In this document: one piece after another, positions 1 to 7,197 of the stretch | Position numbering within the stretch: the first letter of the stretch is position 1 | How the letters are laid out: each line of letters starts with the position of its first letter | Assembly (NCBI GenBank): GCA_016719645.1 | Contig: JADJYS010000001.1 | Location: 186,001 to 250,000, forward strand | DNA length: 64,000 bases | Direction: 5' to 3' | From: a bacterium | GTDB lineage: Bacteria; Krumholzibacteriota; Krumholzibacteriia; LZORAL124-64-63 | Program-made: the position numbers and the translations under genes | The notes under the pieces: model-generated | The model's database searches: none | Told to the model about the DNA's origin: nothing | What the model saw: the letters and a program-made list of their open reading frames with translations, nothing else

Positions 1-776
1 ATGCCCTGCTCGAGGTACAGCTCGCCCAGGTTGATCTGCGAGTAGTGGAAGTCGGGCTGGGCGTCCAGGGCGGCCGCGAACTCGCGCTCGGCGTCCGCGT
101 AGTCGCCCTTCCAGCTCAGCACCTCGCCCAGCGAGTCGTGGGGGTTGGCCAGCCCGGGCGCCAGGAAGGCGTACTTGCGCAGGTGGGTGACGGCCTGCTC
201 GTAGTCGCCGCGTCCCGCGGCGAGGTAGCCGAGCATGTTGTAGGCGGGAGCGTGGTTGGGCTCGATGGCCAGGATCTGCTCGTAGATGCGCTGGCAGTCG
301 TCCCACTTGCCGGTCTGATAGAGGACGCTGGCCTTGGCCGACAGGGCCATCAGGTCCGTCGGCTGCTCGGCGAGCACGTAGTCCAGCAGCGAGTCGCGGA
401 CCTGGTCGCCCGGCTTGCGGTAGGCGAGCAGCAGCAGCTGCAGCTTCGCGCGCTCGAGCGCGTTGGGCAGGCGGGCGGCGAGGCTGTCGGCGAGGGCGGC
501 CTCCCGGTCGCTGTCGGCCTGGTCGCCGAAGCGCAGCGAGAGCTGCGAGAGCAGGGCGTGGGCCGCCGCGAACTCGCCGTCCAGGGCCACCGCGCGCCGC
601 AGCGAGGAGTCGGCCTGGGAGAACTGGAACGCGTTCAACTGGGAGTAGCCGCGCTCGAACAGCTTGTAGGCCTCCCCCGAGCGCGTGGTGAACTCGCGCT
701 TCGGCCCCCCCAGGAACAGCAGGGCCAGGGCGACCAGCGCCAGGGCGGCCAATCCCATCAGGACGGATCTCTTCAT
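1..776 (-). CDS. TPR-repeat protein, N-terminal part (runs off the window)
   Basis: Partial gene whose 3' end lies beyond position 1. The ATG (774-776) overlaps the stop codon of the upstream phosphatase gene as ATGA, so the two are probably translationally coupled. The product opens with a short basic stretch and a hydrophobic segment (residues ~5-22, rich in Leu/Ala/Val), a signal anchor or signal peptide. About 235 residues of helical tetratricopeptide-type repeats follow, visible as spaced Ala/Tyr/Leu positions and the block NHAPAYNMLGYLAAGRGDYE. TPR proteins are protein-protein interaction scaffolds. Here it probably partners the membrane phosphatase encoded just upstream. No enzymatic motif is visible in the part present. 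Confidence 0.8.
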   Translation of the reverse strand, partial: MKRSVLMGLAALALVALALLFLGGPKREFTTRSGEAYKLFERGYSQLNAFQFSQADSSLRRAVALDGEFAAAHALLSQLSLRFGDQADSDREAALADSLAARLPNALERAKLQLLLLAYRKPGDQVRDSLLDYVLAEQPTDLMALSAKASVLYQTGKWDDCQRIYEQILAIEPNHAPAYNMLGYLAAGRGDYEQAVTHLRKYAFLAPGLANPHDSLGEVLSWKGDYADAEREFAAALDAQPDFHYSQINLGELYLEQG

Positions 777-3421
777 GACTCGTTCTCCGCTCGGGTGAGG
801 GGGGGCAGGCCCCGCTGTGCGTACGCAACGGCGTCCGTCGGGTTGCCGGCGGCGGTGTGGAGGGCCTTCAGGACCAGCAGGGTCACGTCGTCGTCCGCCT
901 GCTCGCGCCCGCTGAAGGCGCGCAGCTCGGCGTTCATGATGTCGAGCAGGTCGCCCGCCCCGATCCCGTGGTGTTCGGACAGCAGGCGCTCCACGCGCGC
1001 GGTGCCGAACTCCTCGTCGGCGTGGTCGACGGTCTCGGTCAGCCCGTCGGTGTAGAGGAAGAGCATGTCGCCGGGGCCGAAGTCGATCGTCTCCTCCTCG
1101 TAGCTCCCGAAATCGAAGGCGCCCAGGGGCAGGCCGCCCTTGTCCAGCTGGAGCAGGGTCCCGTCGGCCCGGCGCAGGATCGGGGCGTTGTGGCCGCCCG
1201 AGCTGTAGCGCAGCCGCCGGCGCACGGGGTCCACGAAGGCCAGGAACAGGGTGGCGAAGTGGGTCGGGTCGGTGCTCGCGTACAGGTAGAGGTTGACCCG
1301 GTCGAGGATCTCGCCCGGGGAGTCGCTGATGGCGCAGTGGGCGCGCAGCGAGGCCTGGAGGCTCGAGGCCAGCAGGCTGGCGGGGATGCCCTTGCCGCTG
1401 ACGTCGCTGATGATGACCACGAGCTGCCCGTCGTCCCGCACGATCAGGTCGTAGTAGTCGCCGCTGACCTCGGCGCTGTTGAGGTTGCAGGCGGCCAGCT
1501 CCAGGCCGCGCACCTCGGGCAGGCGTTCGGGCAGCAGCCGGCTCTGGATCGAGCGCGCCAGGGCGAGCTGCTCCTCCAGCTTCTGCTTCTTCAGCTCCTC
1601 CTCGTAGAGGCGGCTGTTCTCGATCTGCAGGGCCATCTGCCCGGCCACCAGGGTGAGCAGCTCGAGGTCCTGCAGCTGGTAGTCGTCGCCGCCGTGCTTG
1701 GGCGGCAGGGCGAAGAGCCCGACCAGGCGGCCGCGCACCAGCATCGGCACCAGCAGCGCGATCCCCAGGCCGGCCAGGGCGTCCCGCTCCTGCAGCCGCT
1801 GCAGCAGCTCGGCCTGCTCGCGGGTCGCGGCCGCGCGGACGTCCAGGCGGACCTGGCTGCGCTCGACCCAGTAGGGCTCGTTGAACTGCGCGAGGCGCAG
1901 GGCCGTGGCCGCGAGCCTCAGCGTCGCGGGGCACTCGTCGCAGCCGTCCGGGCCGGCGCGGGGCCCGTCGGCGGCGGGGTGGGCGACGACCCCGGCCAGC
2001 AGCCACTCCTCGCCGGCGGGGCCCGGCCGGTAGACCGCGAGGCGCGGCAGGTCGACCAGCTGGCAGAGCCGCCCGCCGATGCGCCCGATCAGCGCGTCCT
2101 GCTGGATGATCTGGGGGATCTCCAGCCCGAACTCCTGCAGGGCGCCGGCCAGGTTGCCGCGGCTGCGGAAGAAGCGGCGGTCCAGCTGCCCCTGCAGGTG
2201 GACGCGGGCCGGCCACAGCGAGGCGGCCGCGGCCAGCGTCGCGGCGACCGTGGCGACCTGGCTGGTCTGCGAGCTGAGGCGCAGCAGCAGCGCGCCCAGG
2301 CCCAGCACGAACCCCAGGTAGAGCAGGAACAGGCCGCCGGTCAGCAGGGAGTAGACGAGGCTGCGCTTGAGCAGCACCTCGATCTGCATCACGCGGTAGC
2401 GGGCGATGCAGTAGCTGAACGACAGCGGCACGGCGATCATCGGCACCGTGCCGATGAAGGCGAGCGTGTCGCCCACGCGGTCGCCCGGCAGCACGGTGAA
2501 GATCAGGAAGGGCAGGATGCCCGCCAGCGTGCCGACGGTCAGGATGCGGATGCGGCGGCGCTGCAGCGGGTCGCGGAACTGGTAGTAGCTGTGCAGCAGG
2601 GCGACGGCGCCGGCCGAGAAGAACGTGCCCAGGACCAGCCAGCGCGTGTTGTAGATCCGCGGGGCGTGGGAGCCGAAGAACTGGTCCATGGTGAACTGCA
2701 GGTAGAAGACCAGCGGCAGCACGTAGAGCAGGGGCTCGAGCCAGGGCCGCCGCGTGACGATGATCTTCTTGTCCGGGAACACCAGGAAGAAGTGCAGGAA
2801 CAGCGCCGGCAGCAGGAAGCGCGCGAGCGCGCCGGCGTTGCGGGTGATGATGTCGCCCCAGAAGTAGCTCGACCGGTTCAGGTCGGTCATGAAGAACACG
2901 GCGAACAGCAGGCACATCCTGAAGAACAGCCGCGCGGCCTGCGACTCCCGCCCGCGCAGGTAGATCATCAGGCCGATCAGCCAGTAGGCCAGGGAGAGGA
3001 ACCCGTAGTACGGGTAGAAGCGGTCGGCGGTGCGGAACGCGCTCAGCCGCACCGGCACGCGCAGGACCTTGCCGTCGCGCATGATCAGGTAGGGCACCAG
3101 CGAGCCGACCTGCTGCCGGCCGAGCAGCTGGGCGGCCTCCTGGGGCGAGGCGACCAGGGTGGTGCCGATGCCGATGATCTCGTCGCCCGGCTGCAGCAGG
3201 TTGATCCCGCCGTCGGCCCGCGGCGGCACCTCCAGCACGGTGACCGTCGAGCGGCCCAGCAGCCAGACCGTGCCGTCGTTGGGGCGGATCTTGCCGGCGT
3301 CCATGGCGGAGAACAGGCAGAGCCCGAACGTGGCGAGCGCCCCGAGCAGGTGGGCCCAATGGCCGACGGCGCCGCCGCGGGGCGCTGCGGAAAACTGGAA
3401 GTTGGACTCTTCCGTCGCCAT
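773..3421 (-). CDS. Membrane PP2C/SpoIIE-type serine phosphatase with PDZ-like and GAF domains
   Basis: An 882-residue RsbU-like phosphatase. In order: one TM segment (~22-40); a PDZ-like extracytoplasmic domain (~60-127, with LLQPGDEIIGI); about seven further TM helices (~138-405); a GAF-like domain (~430-620); a short coiled linker with QSRLLPERLP; and a PP2C/SpoIIE phosphatase domain (~645-860). Metal-binding acidic motifs GDYYD, DVSGKG, GHN and DGLTE are all present, so it should be active. Family members dephosphorylate anti-sigma-factor antagonists or similar switch proteins. The ATG at 3419-3421 follows AAGGACCAGGA; the reading frame stays open further upstream, but the low-complexity Arg/Pro translation there is not plausible protein. 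It overlaps the downstream TPR gene by 4 bases. Confidence 0.88.
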   Translation of the reverse strand: MATEESNFQFSAAPRGGAVGHWAHLLGALATFGLCLFSAMDAGKIRPNDGTVWLLGRSTVTVLEVPPRADGGINLLQPGDEIIGIGTTLVASPQEAAQLLGRQQVGSLVPYLIMRDGKVLRVPVRLSAFRTADRFYPYYGFLSLAYWLIGLMIYLRGRESQAARLFFRMCLLFAVFFMTDLNRSSYFWGDIITRNAGALARFLLPALFLHFFLVFPDKKIIVTRRPWLEPLLYVLPLVFYLQFTMDQFFGSHAPRIYNTRWLVLGTFFSAGAVALLHSYYQFRDPLQRRRIRILTVGTLAGILPFLIFTVLPGDRVGDTLAFIGTVPMIAVPLSFSYCIARYRVMQIEVLLKRSLVYSLLTGGLFLLYLGFVLGLGALLLRLSSQTSQVATVAATLAAAASLWPARVHLQGQLDRRFFRSRGNLAGALQEFGLEIPQIIQQDALIGRIGGRLCQLVDLPRLAVYRPGPAGEEWLLAGVVAHPAADGPRAGPDGCDECPATLRLAATALRLAQFNEPYWVERSQVRLDVRAAATREQAELLQRLQERDALAGLGIALLVPMLVRGRLVGLFALPPKHGGDDYQLQDLELLTLVAGQMALQIENSRLYEEELKKQKLEEQLALARSIQSRLLPERLPEVRGLELAACNLNSAEVSGDYYDLIVRDDGQLVVIISDVSGKGIPASLLASSLQASLRAHCAISDSPGEILDRVNLYLYASTDPTHFATLFLAFVDPVRRRLRYSSGGHNAPILRRADGTLLQLDKGGLPLGAFDFGSYEEETIDFGPGDMLFLYTDGLTETVDHADEEFGTARVERLLSEHHGIGAGDLLDIMNAELRAFSGREQADDDVTLLVLKALHTAAGNPTDAVAYAQRGLPPLTRAENES

Positions 3422-3513
3422 CGTTATCCTGGTCCTTCGGCGGGGTGACGCCTCGTCGTCGGGCACAATATCATAGAGAACGGGGCGTGGCTGCAATTGT
3501 TGCGGGGAGGGCC

Positions 3514-3924
3514 GTGGACGGCGACCGGTTGACGGGGCCCCTGCCCTGGACCTGCGAGCGGGGGGAGGGGCGCCTGGCCGTCCGGCTGGAACTCCGCCCC
3601 CAGGGGCGCGACCTGCTGCTGCTGATCGGCGGCGGCGCGGTCCACGCCGGCGCCGTGGCCGTCGCCTCGCCCGCCGGGGGCACCGCCGGGGAGCCCTGCG
3701 ACGAGCTGGCGGTCGTGCCCGGCCACAAGGAAGGCCCGCTCGCCCGCGAAGGCGCGCGGCGGCTGGCCGCCGCCTCGGGCCGCACCTGCGTCGCGGTCGC
3801 CGGCATCCACCAGGACCGCGCGACGCCGGACGAGATCGCCGCGATCGTGGCGCACGCCCGCGACGCCCTGCACGACCTGGCCGACGCCCTGACGCGCCGG
3901 CGCCGAGAGGAAGGAACGGCATGA
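3514..3924 (+). CDS. LpdD-like small protein (prenylated-flavin chaperone family, tentative)
   Basis: A 136-residue cytoplasmic protein. The GTG at 3514 is chosen because GGGGAGG lies 4 bases upstream; the longer in-frame ATG at 3445 falls in the divergent promoter region and lacks a ribosome site. The visible pattern is a beta-rich N-terminus (VRLELRPQGRDLLLLIGGG), a PGHKEGPLAREGARRLA helix region, and VAGIHQDRATPDEIAAIV. This matches my memory of the LpdD family, small subunits linked to UbiD-like decarboxylases and prenylated flavin. No ubiD or ubiX gene is nearby, so the true partner is unknown. The stop overlaps the start of the following phosphatase as ATGA, implying a shared operon and possibly a functional link to it. 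Confidence 0.5.
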   Translation: MDGDRLTGPLPWTCERGEGRLAVRLELRPQGRDLLLLIGGGAVHAGAVAVASPAGGTAGEPCDELAVVPGHKEGPLAREGARRLAAASGRTCVAVAGIHQDRATPDEIAAIVAHARDALHDLADALTRRRREEGTA

Positions 3925-4739
3925 ACCGCGAACTGGCCGCCATCGAGACCACGCTGCTGAGCTGGACGGACGAGATCGGCGCCATCGCCACCGGCCTGTT
4001 CCGCCGCACGGGGGAGCTGCGGTTCAAGCACGGGCAGGAGGCGATCACCGAGGCCGACCACCGCATCGAACGGCTGCTGGTCGAACGGATCCGCGCGGCC
4101 TTCCCCGGCGACGCCGTCCACGGCGAGGAATTCGGCGATTCGGGCGGCGGCGTCGCCGCCGCCGGCGGGCGCACCTGGTACCTCGATCCCGTCGACGGGA
4201 CGCTGAACTTCTCCCTCGGCCTGCCGGACTTCTGCACGTCGGTGGCCCTGATGGAGGGCGACGAGATCCTGGCCGCGCTGGTCTACCAGCCGCTGCACGG
4301 CGAGCGCTTCACCGCGGTGCGCGGCGGCGGCGCCCGGCTCAACGGCGCGCCCATCCGGGTGAGCGGCCGCGCCCCGCTGAGCGCCGCGATCCTCAGCCTG
4401 CAGCTGCAGAAGCGCGGCCGCTTCGTGCAGAGCGCGCCGCTGCTGCAGAAGGTCCTGCTCGATTCGATGAAGGTCCGCCGGCTGGGGACCATCGCCCTGG
4501 AGATGGCCTACCTGGCGGACGGCCGCTACGACGGGCTGCTGGCGGGGCGCGGCCAGCCGCAGGAGCTGTACGACGTGGCGGCGGGGATGCTGCTGGTGCA
4601 GGAGGCGGGGGGCGTCGTGACCGATCACCGCGGCCTGCCCTACGTCCCGGGCTCGACCGACCTGATCGGCAGCAACGGCGCGATCCACGACGAGCTGATC
4701 GCGCTGATCCGGGAGCACCACGACACGACGCGCGACTGA
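3921..4739 (+). CDS. Inositol monophosphatase family protein
   Basis: A 272-residue member of the Mg-dependent, Li-sensitive phosphatase family (SuhB/CysQ/IMPase). Metal-site motifs are visible: GEE (HGEEFG, ~residue 72), DPVDGTLNF (~residue 90) and the late YDVAAG block, where most relatives have WDxAAG. The Trp-to-Tyr change is conservative and the metal Asp is kept. Family enzymes hydrolyse inositol-1-phosphate, 3'-phosphoadenosine phosphate or fructose-1,6-bisphosphate, and sequence alone does not decide which. It is translationally coupled to the LpdD-like gene by an ATGA overlap and converges on the CHAT-like gene with only 2 bases between the stop codons. Confidence 0.88.
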   Translation: MNRELAAIETTLLSWTDEIGAIATGLFRRTGELRFKHGQEAITEADHRIERLLVERIRAAFPGDAVHGEEFGDSGGGVAAAGGRTWYLDPVDGTLNFSLGLPDFCTSVALMEGDEILAALVYQPLHGERFTAVRGGGARLNGAPIRVSGRAPLSAAILSLQLQKRGRFVQSAPLLQKVLLDSMKVRRLGTIALEMAYLADGRYDGLLAGRGQPQELYDVAAGMLLVQEAGGVVTDHRGLPYVPGSTDLIGSNGAIHDELIALIREHHDTTRD

Positions 4740-4741
4740 GC

Positions 4742-6025
4742 CTAGAGGTACTGCAGGGCCAGCGCGCCGCTGCCGAGCAGGCCGTAGCTGAGCCAGGCCG
4801 GGTCCTCGGCGCCGCTGCGGTCGCGGCAGGCGAGGGCCGCGGCGCGCAGCGAGCTCGCGACGGTCGCGCCGGCGGCCAGGGCCCGGTAGAAGTCGCCCGC
4901 GAAGGCGCGGGCCCGCGGCTGCGACACCGCCAGGTGCGGACCCACCACGGCCGAAGCTCCCGACATCAGGAACCGCGGGCCGAAGGACGTCAGCCCCAGG
5001 TAGCTGTTGGAGAAGACCAGCGGCGGCGTGGCGGCGTGACGCGCCAGATCCTCGGGCGACACCGGCCCGTCCTCCAGCAGCCAGTGCGCCTGCGCTCCCG
5101 ACGCCGCATGAGCGTCGCCGCCCCCGGACCACGGGTGCAGGCGGCCCTGTTCGGCCCGCTCGGAGATGCGGTCCAGCAGGGCGGTGACCGGATCCACGCC
5201 GACGGGTTCCAGCTCCAGCTCCTCCTGCGCCGACATCATGAGGTCGCGGGCCAGGGACTCCCAGCCCGAGAGCTGCGTCGTGGCCGACGCCAGCTGGGGC
5301 GCGGCCGTGGCGCCGCTGAAGTGGAAGCCCTGGTAGCGGCGGCCGGTGCGGGCCAGGCGGCCCGGGGTCATCGCGCCCGCCGGCGACTCGAGCCAGGCCA
5401 GCCTCTGACCGTCGCCCAGCCGGGCCAGGGCCTCGTCCAGCATGGCGCGCTCGAGGCGCGCCTGCACCGTGCCGTCGCCGCGCCCGTGCCCGTCGAGGAA
5501 CAGGACGCCGGGGTCGGCGCAATCCTCGGGGCGGAAACGCCGCACGACCTCGCCCAGCCGCGACGGGCCCTGCGTCTGCTCCGTCTGGATCTGGTCCTCC
5601 CAGCGCCGGGACCAGGCGCCGCGCCGGGCGGACTTGAGCGAGCTGCGCCGGTCGGCGCAGATCGGGGCCATCTCCAGCACGAAGCGGATGCCGTTGTGCA
5701 GGCAGGACCAGGGCAGGACCAGGTCGTCGGTCGCCACCACCAGGTGGTAGCCGATCGGGGTCTCGGCGGCGGCGCCGGCCAGGCTGGGGGAGGCGGCGCC
5801 CACGTCCGGACGCTCGGGGGCGAAGGCCGCGGGGTTGCCGGTCTGGGCGGCCCGGAACAGCAACTGCCCGAGCTCGGTCATCGCCGCGTGGACCGCCGGG
5901 CTGTCGAGCCCCTCGGTCTGCTGCAGGCGCACCAGCCGCTCGCGCTGGGCGTGCGCGCGGTCGAGCAGACCGCGCCGGGTGGTCGCGTCCTGGCCGCGAG
6001 TCAGATCGATATCCAGCCACTGCAC
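4742..6025 (-). CDS. CHAT-like (caspase-fold) protein lacking the catalytic cysteine
   Basis: A 427-residue cytoplasmic protein starting at a GTG (6023-6025) preceded by GGGAGGAG at ideal spacing. The C-terminal half follows the CHAT (caspase HetF associated with TPR) layout. There is a His in GFHFSGATAA (H235), then GASAVVGPHLAV, a DFYRALAAG block and the helix VASSLRAAALACRDR. In active CHAT proteases the nucleophile sits in an (L/S)-x-A-C-x-S/T strand; the matching strand here reads VFSNSYLGLTS (338-348), with no Cys. It may therefore be a pseudo-protease acting as a scaffold or regulator, or the alignment may be shifted. The N-terminal ~90 residues are helical without a recognised domain. 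It stands alone, with a repeat element and a tRNA upstream. Confidence 0.65.
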   Translation of the reverse strand: MQWLDIDLTRGQDATTRRGLLDRAHAQRERLVRLQQTEGLDSPAVHAAMTELGQLLFRAAQTGNPAAFAPERPDVGAASPSLAGAAAETPIGYHLVVATDDLVLPWSCLHNGIRFVLEMAPICADRRSSLKSARRGAWSRRWEDQIQTEQTQGPSRLGEVVRRFRPEDCADPGVLFLDGHGRGDGTVQARLERAMLDEALARLGDGQRLAWLESPAGAMTPGRLARTGRRYQGFHFSGATAAPQLASATTQLSGWESLARDLMMSAQEELELEPVGVDPVTALLDRISERAEQGRLHPWSGGGDAHAASGAQAHWLLEDGPVSPEDLARHAATPPLVFSNSYLGLTSFGPRFLMSGASAVVGPHLAVSQPRARAFAGDFYRALAAGATVASSLRAAALACRDRSGAEDPAWLSYGLLGSGALALQYL

Positions 6026-6192
6026 GGCGGACTCCTCCCGAAAGCGCTAGAAAACGGGCACCGTCCCCCATTCCAGCAAGGTCCGGACCGGGGTCGGCGG
6101 CTGATTGCACCCAACTTCATTATCGGCAGCGTCATGCCTCAACTGTAGGTCCCAGCCCCGAATTCGTCCCCGCCCATACCCATGCTGCTGTT
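6026..6192. other. Intergenic region upstream of the CHAT-like gene
   Basis: No gene is supported here. The segment holds the Shine-Dalgarno sequence of the CHAT-like gene next to position 6030 and presumably its promoter, for which no convincing -35/-10 pair stands out. Together with the palindromic element (6193-6341) and the tRNA terminator (6355-6386), it makes up the 420-base gap between the CHAT-like gene and tRNA-Leu. Confidence 0.5.
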
Positions 6193-6341
6193 CGACTTGG
6201 GTCCGCACATCCTGCCGGGACCGGGGTGTCCTGCAGGCCCTGGAGCCAGGATGGCGGAAGGGCCGGAAGGCCAAGCGCTCCGGGCGCAGGAGGCGCCCGG
6301 AGCGCGCCCCCGGTCCCGGCAGGATGTGCGGACCCAAGTCG
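6193..6341 (+). repeat. Palindromic element, copy 1 (AGGAG-loop double hairpin)
   Basis: A 149-base element closed by a perfect 34-bp inverted repeat (6193-6226 with 6308-6341). Inside are two hairpins. The first (6236-6264) pairs 6 bp, has a symmetric GGA/GGA internal loop, pairs 3 more bp and closes with loop AGGAT. The second (6275-6305) is a perfect 13-bp stem with loop AGGAG (6288-6292). Two related copies lie at 45687-45824 and 32119-32223, in the same orientation. The strand given is that on which the loops read AGGA; the transcribed strand is unknown. It could be a structured RNA or a REP/MITE-like mobile palindrome. Confidence 0.85.
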
Positions 6342-6354
6342 CATCGAGGATGGA

Positions 6355-6386
6355 ACCAAAAGAAAAAGGCGCCTCGCGGCGCCTCA
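6355..6386 (-). terminator. Rho-independent terminator downstream of tRNA-Leu
   Basis: On the minus strand a GAGGCGCC/GGCGCCTT-type hairpin with a short CGCGA-like loop is followed by TTTTTCTTTT. It lies about 60 bases past the 3' end of tRNA-Leu and should end that transcript before the palindromic element. Confidence 0.75.
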
Positions 6387-6447
6387 TCCCGGATCCGGAC
6401 GGTCTGGCGACCGTTCGGGTTCCTCAGCTGTCGATACCGGCGGTGCG

Positions 6448-6534
6448 TGGTGCCCGAGGGGAGACTCGAACTCCCACGAGGAATCCCTCACTACGACCTG
6501 AACGTAGCGCGTCTACCAATTCCGCCACCCGGGC
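6448..6534 (-). tRNA. tRNA-Leu (anticodon CAG)
   Basis: An 87-nt class II tRNA read on the minus strand. The acceptor GCCCGGG pairs with CTCGGGC (one G-U), the anticodon loop holds CAG, there is a long variable arm, the T-arm is TTCGAGT, and CCA is encoded at 6450-6448. It decodes CUG, expected to be the dominant leucine codon in this GC-rich genome. Confidence 0.95.
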
Positions 6535-6723
6535 TCCACCGTCGGCTGCAGGAGCGGTGGGCTGACGCCCGGTGCTCCGCGAGGGGCAAATCTAGAGGAC
6601 GCCTCCGGACCTGTCAACCCCCCGAGGCCAAAAAGCGGCGGGAAAAAGCGGATTGTGCCGATCGGGCGCAGATGTTAGCTTCTCACCCCCGGCGCCCGCG
6701 ATCCCATCCGGTCAGGAGTGACG

Positions 6724-7194
6724 ATGCCCGCGAACCGCGCCGAAAGCGGCGTGAAGATCATCGCCAAGAACCGCAAGGCCTTCCACGAGTACGAGATCCT
6801 CGATAAGTGGGAAGCCGGGATCGTGCTGCAAGGCACCGAGGTCAAGTCCCTGCGCGCCGGCAAGTGCAACCTCGGCGACGCCTACGCCGAGATCCGCGAC
6901 GGCGAAGCCTGGCTGGTGAAGGTCCACATCGGCCCCTACGACCAGGGCAACCGCGCGAACCACGACCCCTTCCGCCGCCGCAAGCTGCTGCTGACGCGGC
7001 GCGAGATCCGCAAGCTGCGGCCGCGGCTCGAGGAGAAGGGCCTGACGCTGGTGCCCCTGAGCATGTACTTCAAGCACGGGCTGGTGAAGGTCGAGTTCGG
7101 GATCGGCCGGGGCAAGAAGCTCCACGACAAGCGCCACGCCACGGCGAAACGGGATTCCGACCTGCGCATCCGGCGCGAGATGGGACGGCACTGA
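6724..7194 (+). CDS. smpB: SsrA-binding protein SmpB
   Basis: A 156-residue protein, the usual length. It binds the tRNA-like domain of tmRNA and delivers it to stalled ribosomes for trans-translation. Hallmarks are KIIAKNRKAFHEYEI near the N-terminus, GIVLQGTEVKSLRAG, NHDPFRRRKLLL, and a basic C-terminal tail beginning GRGKKLHDKR. ATG 6724 is preferred over GTG 6718 because AGGAG (6714-6718) sits 5 bases before it and overlaps the GTG. It heads a compact operon: only 3 bases separate it from the amidase gene. The ssrA gene itself is not in the window. Confidence 0.97.
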   Translation: MPANRAESGVKIIAKNRKAFHEYEILDKWEAGIVLQGTEVKSLRAGKCNLGDAYAEIRDGEAWLVKVHIGPYDQGNRANHDPFRRRKLLLTRREIRKLRPRLEEKGLTLVPLSMYFKHGLVKVEFGIGRGKKLHDKRHATAKRDSDLRIRREMGRH

Positions 7195-7197
7195 GCC

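Noticed and set aside
857..3448. 863-residue plus-strand open frame
   Set aside because: Antisense shadow of the PP2C phosphatase gene: low-complexity Gln/Val/Ala/Arg-rich translation typical of GC-rich antisense frames, no ribosome site, no domain.
6193..6341. Simple intrinsic terminator
   Set aside because: No T-tract follows the 34-bp stem on either strand, a separate terminator lies next to it, and the double-hairpin interior is conserved between copies.
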